Positions 60,338 to 64,000 of a stretch of DNA of 64,000 nt are shown piece after piece (the first letter of the stretch is position 1; every line of letters begins with the position of its first letter). The DNA is taken from IMG/VR virus record IMGVR_UViG_3300025467_000009, positions 1-64,000 of that record. One strand, 5' to 3'. The position numbers and the translations under genes were made by a program. Under the pieces are notes generated by a model. That model ran no database searches. It saw nothing but the letters and a program-made list of their open reading frames with translations, and had not been told where the DNA came from. This DNA comes from a virus.

Positions 60338-61849
60338 ATGGCCGTTAACAACTATCAGAACCCAGGGGTTTATGTAAGTCAGGTTACCAACCCGTCACTT
60401 ACTACAGCCAACCCCCAATCACTTAACATTTGCTTCCTTGCAAATGCTAGTGGCAATAACCCAGTTGCTCCTCAGACCGACCGTTTTCTTGTAACTTCCG
60501 GAACTTCAGCCCCTATGAGTTTTGCATTAACTCAAAGCGGTGTAGTAACTTCTAGTGTTGTAGTAACTAACAATACAACCGGAGCAACATTAACACTTGG
60601 TACTGACTATGCATTAACTACTGTTAATAATACTACTACACTTACTACAATTACAGGTGGATCAGGAATTGCTGGTGTTGGTGCAAATGGTTGGATTGCA
60701 ACTAACTATAACTACACAACAGCAGTTCCAGGTCAAACCTATACTTTCTATAACTTTAATAGTGTTCAAAATACTTTTGGTCCTGCTTTCAGTTATAACA
60801 ATAATGGTACAGTAACTGTAAACAGCCCTGCATCTTTTGCTTCTTGGCTTGCCTTCCAGAATGGTGCTCAAGTTGTAAGTTGTCAAAACATTATTAGTGC
60901 TAGCGGTAATACTGGTACTGAGCAAGACTTCCTAAACGCAGTTCAAGGACTTGTAAAAGTTCCTGGAATTAACGTTATTGTTCCACTTAAGTATGACACA
61001 ACTTACAACCCAGGTGGTAGTGGTGCTGGAACATTGTTTGGTGGACTTAACAATTTCTTGACCGCTCAAGCAACCAACGGTGTTTATCAAAGAGCATTTG
61101 TTGGTATGGATTCCACAGTTAGTGGTACAAACCTAATCAACACAGTTTCAAAGATTGCAACTGCTATTGGTTCTAATGGTTCTGGTTCAAGAATGACTTT
61201 AGCAGTTCCACAACAAGTTAATGTTAACCCAGGACTTAACTCAGTTACTGGTATCAGTACTAGTTATGTAACTGTTGATGGTATTTACTTGGCAGCTGCA
61301 CTTGCTGGTTTATTCACAGGTCAGGCAGATGTTTATGTTCCAATTACTCACAAGAATGTAAATGCAATTCAAAGTATTCCTAACCAAATTTCTGCAAGTG
61401 ACAGTACTACAATTCAGAGTTTTGGTGGTACAGTTGTTAGACAACGTGCAAATGGTACACTTTATGTACGTCATGGTTTGACACTAAATACTACAAACTG
61501 GTTGACCCAAGAACTTTCAATTCAAGCAATTGGTGACAGACTGAGTAATAACATTGCTCAAACTCTCAATAACTCAACACTTATTGGTAGTCCACTAACA
61601 AACAATACACTAGCAAGTTTGCAAAGTACAGTCTTGGCAACTTTGATGAGAGCAGTTAATACTAATCTTATTCAGAGTTACCAAAACCTGACTTATGCTA
61701 CAAACCCAGCTAATCCTACAAATGTAGTTGTTAGTTTCCAATACTCACCAACAATTCCACTGAACTACGTTAATGTTAACCTATCTGTCAATGTTCAAAC
61801 AGGGTCTATTACTTCTGTAAGTAACGTTGGTAGTACATACGTAGGCTAG
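60338..61849 (+). CDS. Tail sheath protein
   Basis: 503 residues. MAVNNYQNPGVYVSQV is the usual N-terminal clip of sheath proteins (NPGVY). A variable beta domain follows (50-150), then the conserved region with VDGIYLAAALAGLFTGQADVYVP and KNVN, and at the C-terminus the VRHGLTLN...QELSIQAIGDRLSNNI segment found in contractile-tail sheaths. It forms the contracting sleeve around the tube. Its presence fixes a myovirus-type particle. Thr/Asn-rich composition is characteristic of this phage's virion proteins. Confidence 0.88.
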   Translation: MAVNNYQNPGVYVSQVTNPSLTTANPQSLNICFLANASGNNPVAPQTDRFLVTSGTSAPMSFALTQSGVVTSSVVVTNNTTGATLTLGTDYALTTVNNTTTLTTITGGSGIAGVGANGWIATNYNYTTAVPGQTYTFYNFNSVQNTFGPAFSYNNNGTVTVNSPASFASWLAFQNGAQVVSCQNIISASGNTGTEQDFLNAVQGLVKVPGINVIVPLKYDTTYNPGGSGAGTLFGGLNNFLTAQATNGVYQRAFVGMDSTVSGTNLINTVSKIATAIGSNGSGSRMTLAVPQQVNVNPGLNSVTGISTSYVTVDGIYLAAALAGLFTGQADVYVPITHKNVNAIQSIPNQISASDSTTIQSFGGTVVRQRANGTLYVRHGLTLNTTNWLTQELSIQAIGDRLSNNIAQTLNNSTLIGSPLTNNTLASLQSTVLATLMRAVNTNLIQSYQNLTYATNPANPTNVVVSFQYSPTIPLNYVNVNLSVNVQTGSITSVSNVGSTYVG

Positions 61850-61863
61850 AAAGAAAGTAACTT

Positions 61864-62400
61864 ATGGCAACCTCAAAGTTTCGCGTAGGTGGTGGTTATA
61901 CCTCCATCAACTTTAATGGACAACCTCTACTATATGTAGATGTTATTAGAGAGACAGCACCACGCCCTGTCGCTCAAGCACAATCTATTCAACCAATGGA
62001 CAGTGCTTATCCAATTGAAATTGCTTTTCCGGCAGCACTAGAAGCCGGTAATCTTGATATTACATTCCGTGAACAATGGGATGCAGAAGTCTGGGCATAT
62101 CTACCTGGAGCTGGTTTTCAAAATGCCAGTGACTTGTTGGATGTTTTCAGGGCACAGTTAACAGGAAGTGCATTAGGCAACGACTGGACTGTGACAAAAG
62201 TAATCACAAACCCAAACGGTAATCACAGAACGATTACTTACATGGGTATTGTGGTAGTTAATGTTATGGTAGACGAAGTTGTAAATATCGGATCTATGAC
62301 ATTCCCGAAGAGCGTTCAGATGATGTATCTCCGTCGTCAAGAATCCCAAAATGTAAACAACTCTTCAGCTTTGACCTACCCAGGTCAACAGGTTCTCTAA
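61864..62400 (+). CDS. Tail tube protein
   Basis: 178 residues directly after the sheath, the normal order in contractile-tail phages. MATSKFRVGGGYTSINFNGQPL begins the first beta strands; IEIAFPAALEAGNLDITFREQWDAEVW and a long C-terminal strand region ending LRRQESQNVN match the size and sandwich form of tube subunits. The tube carries DNA to the host. Capsid-like codon use. Confidence 0.8.
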   Translation: MATSKFRVGGGYTSINFNGQPLLYVDVIRETAPRPVAQAQSIQPMDSAYPIEIAFPAALEAGNLDITFREQWDAEVWAYLPGAGFQNASDLLDVFRAQLTGSALGNDWTVTKVITNPNGNHRTITYMGIVVVNVMVDEVVNIGSMTFPKSVQMMYLRRQESQNVNNSSALTYPGQQVL

Positions 62401-62421
62401 TTCTTAGAAAGGAATATTAAA

Positions 62422-63345
62422 ATGCCTGCCCGTTCAGTAGTAATTCAATTGCAGCCTGGAGTACAACAAGCTATCCTTCCGGACCACCGTAAGATGCTTC
62501 CAGGAATCCAATATGTAATCGACTGGGAAACCTTCGACAAGCTTTCGCTAGGTGCCCGTCAAAATGTTATTCAAGTTGTAACCGTTAATAATGACGCTAC
62601 AACTGCAAGTGGTTCATATGTACTTGCTCAGTCTTCAACAGGTGTTAACGCACAGTTGAGCCTTAGTACTGTACTTACAACCGTAAGCACCACACCAACC
62701 ACTTACACTCTTGCTGGTTTTGCAAGTCAGGGTTATGATGCAGGTGGAACACAAGGTACCAACGTTGGTGTTAGTCCAAACTATACTGGTAATGCTTCTA
62801 ACCAAGCACTTACTGGTCCTGCCGGTGAGCGTTACCTATATGTTTACAATGCTAACGCTACTATTACAAGTGGTCAAGTAACTGTATGGCAAGACGAAGT
62901 ATCTCGCTTTGCTACCAACGGCCGTCCTACCTACCAAGTATTTGTTGATGGACAAGGTACACAGTACGTAGCTTCTAGTGATGACACTAACGTTAACCCA
63001 ACAGTTGTAGGTACAAAGGCCGGCCGCTTTGCTGGTGTTGCTCTTGTTACTATTCCTAGTGGTAACTACGGTTGGATCCAATCAGAAGGTTTCTGCCCAT
63101 ACGTTTCAGCTAGTGGTAACTTTGCTGCTGGTGCTACACTTGCCGTTGGTGGTACTGGTGTTGCTAACTCACAAGCTAGTGGTGCAACTGTTGTTAATGG
63201 TGTTACCGTTTCAGGTAGTGCACTTTCAAACAACGTATTTGGTACAGCACTTGCTTCACTTAGTGGAACTGGTTTCATTAGTGCAGACATCCGTTCAGTA
63301 TCTAAGGTCAAGAAGCCTTACAACCGTTTCCTTAATAAGAACTAA
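62422..63345 (+). CDS. Beta-rich virion protein, 307 aa
   Basis: An N-terminal region (QPGVQQAILPDHRKMLPGIQY), a long Thr/Ala/Ser stretch and a C-terminal RFAGVALVTIPSGNYGWIQSEGFCPY...FISADI. The latter resembles small decoration or adhesin domains of other virion proteins (DUF2190-like), but this is weak. Codon use is as optimised as that of the capsid gene, implying high copy number. Between tube and chaperone genes, so it could be a second tube, tail or head decoration protein. Confidence 0.6.
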   Translation: MPARSVVIQLQPGVQQAILPDHRKMLPGIQYVIDWETFDKLSLGARQNVIQVVTVNNDATTASGSYVLAQSSTGVNAQLSLSTVLTTVSTTPTTYTLAGFASQGYDAGGTQGTNVGVSPNYTGNASNQALTGPAGERYLYVYNANATITSGQVTVWQDEVSRFATNGRPTYQVFVDGQGTQYVASSDDTNVNPTVVGTKAGRFAGVALVTIPSGNYGWIQSEGFCPYVSASGNFAAGATLAVGGTGVANSQASGATVVNGVTVSGSALSNNVFGTALASLSGTGFISADIRSVSKVKKPYNRFLNKN

Positions 63346-63396
63346 TTAATCATCTATAATTATTGGTAGGTAGTTACCCTTGACCAAGGAGTAGAG

Positions 63397-63900
63397 ATGA
63401 AACGAAACGAACAAAGCAGCGTAAACCCTTTAGGTGCAGAAGTTTTTCCAGAAGAGTGGAAAGAACCTTTTGAAGGACTTCTGTACCTAGGGTACTTGCA
63501 CAAAGAAATTAAGAAAATCCCATTTCACACTTTTGTAGTAAGAACTCTAACGGTAAATGAAAAGCTAGAAATTACACTAGCAACCAAGGATTATCAAGAC
63601 ACAGTAGGATACGGTAGAGCTTACCGAGCAGCAGTTGTTGCCGCAGGTCTTGAGAGTGTAGATGGTAGGGAGTTAATTCCTTCTGTAAAGGGAACTAACA
63701 CCTTTAGACAGAAGTTTGAGTACGTCATCAACAGTTGGTATGACGGAGTAATTGATGTTCTGTTCGCAGAAATTGACGAACTAGAAGGTCAGGTATTTAA
63801 GGTACTTCAAGAGATTGGAATTCTTCCTAAGGATTCTACAGTCACCCCTATCTTTAAAGATGAAGAAGAGATCAGTGATACCCCAAAAGGTGGGAAGTAG
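63397..63900 (+). CDS. Tail assembly chaperone, short frame
   Basis: 167 residues, mostly helical (LEITLATKDYQDTVGYGRAYRAAVVA). Placed after sheath and tube genes, exactly where phages encode the chaperone that loads the tape measure. Near its 3' end is a CCCAAAA slippery heptamer, and the -1 frame remains open to the window end, giving the two products (short and long) typical of G/GT-type chaperones. AAGGAG upstream. Confidence 0.8.
   Translation: MKRNEQSSVNPLGAEVFPEEWKEPFEGLLYLGYLHKEIKKIPFHTFVVRTLTVNEKLEITLATKDYQDTVGYGRAYRAAVVAAGLESVDGRELIPSVKGTNTFRQKFEYVINSWYDGVIDVLFAEIDELEGQVFKVLQEIGILPKDSTVTPIFKDEEEISDTPKGGK
63882..63888 (+). other. Programmed -1 frameshift site CCCAAAA
   Basis: Codons ACC-CCA-AAA give the canonical X-XXY-YYZ heptamer C-CCA-AAA. 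Slipping back one base moves ribosomes into a frame that reads on past the 0-frame stop at 63898-63900. Position and gene context are those of lambda G/GT-like frameshifts. Confidence 0.75.
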
Positions 63901-64000
63901 ATCAGTATCTTCAGTATCACATTGAGATGGCCCTTGAAAGAGGGTTCTTTAACAAAGAAGTCTTAAGTGAAGTACAAGAAAAACTACTATTAATTTCTCT
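63888..64000 (+). CDS. Tail assembly chaperone, -1 extension (partial, runs off window)
   Basis: After the slip at 63882-63888 the reading frame gives RWEVDQYLQYHIEMALERGF, then a helical continuation (NKEVLSEVQEKLLLIS) open to the last base. It has no start of its own in a suitable place and would be made only as a fusion to the 63397 product. The tape measure gene should lie just beyond. Confidence 0.7.

Overview
The window is one strand-coherent block of a large tailed-phage genome: every gene I accept reads on the + strand, genes are packed with ATGA/TAATG overlaps, and the order portal, prohead protease, scaffold, capsid, fibres, neck, sheath, tube, tail chaperone is that of a contractile-tailed (myovirus-type) phage. 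The DNA is A+T-rich by eye. The host is probably an actinobacterium in water. The evidence is inference from protein style: HGTxxGYxxGCRC zinc modules and the 'CPG-loop' zinc module typical of actinophages, an NlpC/P60 hydrolase of the actinophage endolysin type, and apparently leaderless starts. A small protein at 37430 and several fibre modules also look like those of cyanophages and other aquatic phages.

Layout. 1-14.8 kb: an accessory/early-morphogenesis block of mostly unknown proteins, including an ADP-ribosyltransferase-like protein, zinc-module proteins, an HNH endonuclease, a ParB-like protein, a papain-like protease, a Dps ferritin-like protein, a metallophosphoesterase and a permuted NlpC/P60-like protein. 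Many in the first 6 kb start with a shared W-[NS]-x-R-Y peptide tag. 15-17.1 kb: holin-like protein, methyltransferase and a tRNA cluster (Asp, Asn, Gln) in which a Lys-like tRNA is cut in its anticodon loop by an endonuclease VII-type HNH gene plus the Asn tRNA. 17.2-24.3 kb: large Cys/His-rich proteins of unknown role. 24.3-32.6 kb: head module (portal, small membrane proteins, maturation protease, scaffold, probable decoration protein, major capsid protein). 32.6-57.5 kb: a very large adhesin region with five copies of one fibre module, paired or fused with glycine-rich tip proteins, LamG-like, beta-propeller, Ig-like and FN3 domains, a 1043-residue basic repeat protein and an NlpC/P60 hydrolase. 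57.5-64 kb: neck proteins, sheath, tube, a beta-rich virion protein and the tail-assembly chaperone with a -1 frameshift site; the tape measure should follow.

Regulation. A promoter-like motif, TGTAAA-N16-NNNAGT, usually with CAT just before the second half, occurs in about a dozen gaps. In two places (2370, 14807) the predicted transcription start coincides with the ATG, suggesting leaderless mRNAs. Both HNH genes have this motif overlapping an RNA hairpin at their start codon, reminiscent of how T4 restricts I-TevI translation.

Best candidates for something undescribed: the W-N-x-R-Y tag family (possibly a virion-cargo signal), the interrupted tRNA with its endonuclease cassette, the fibre/tip cassette with a beta-propeller inserted inside a fibre module, and the 18-residue basic repeat array. 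All sizes and motifs come from reading the sequence; no database search was possible.
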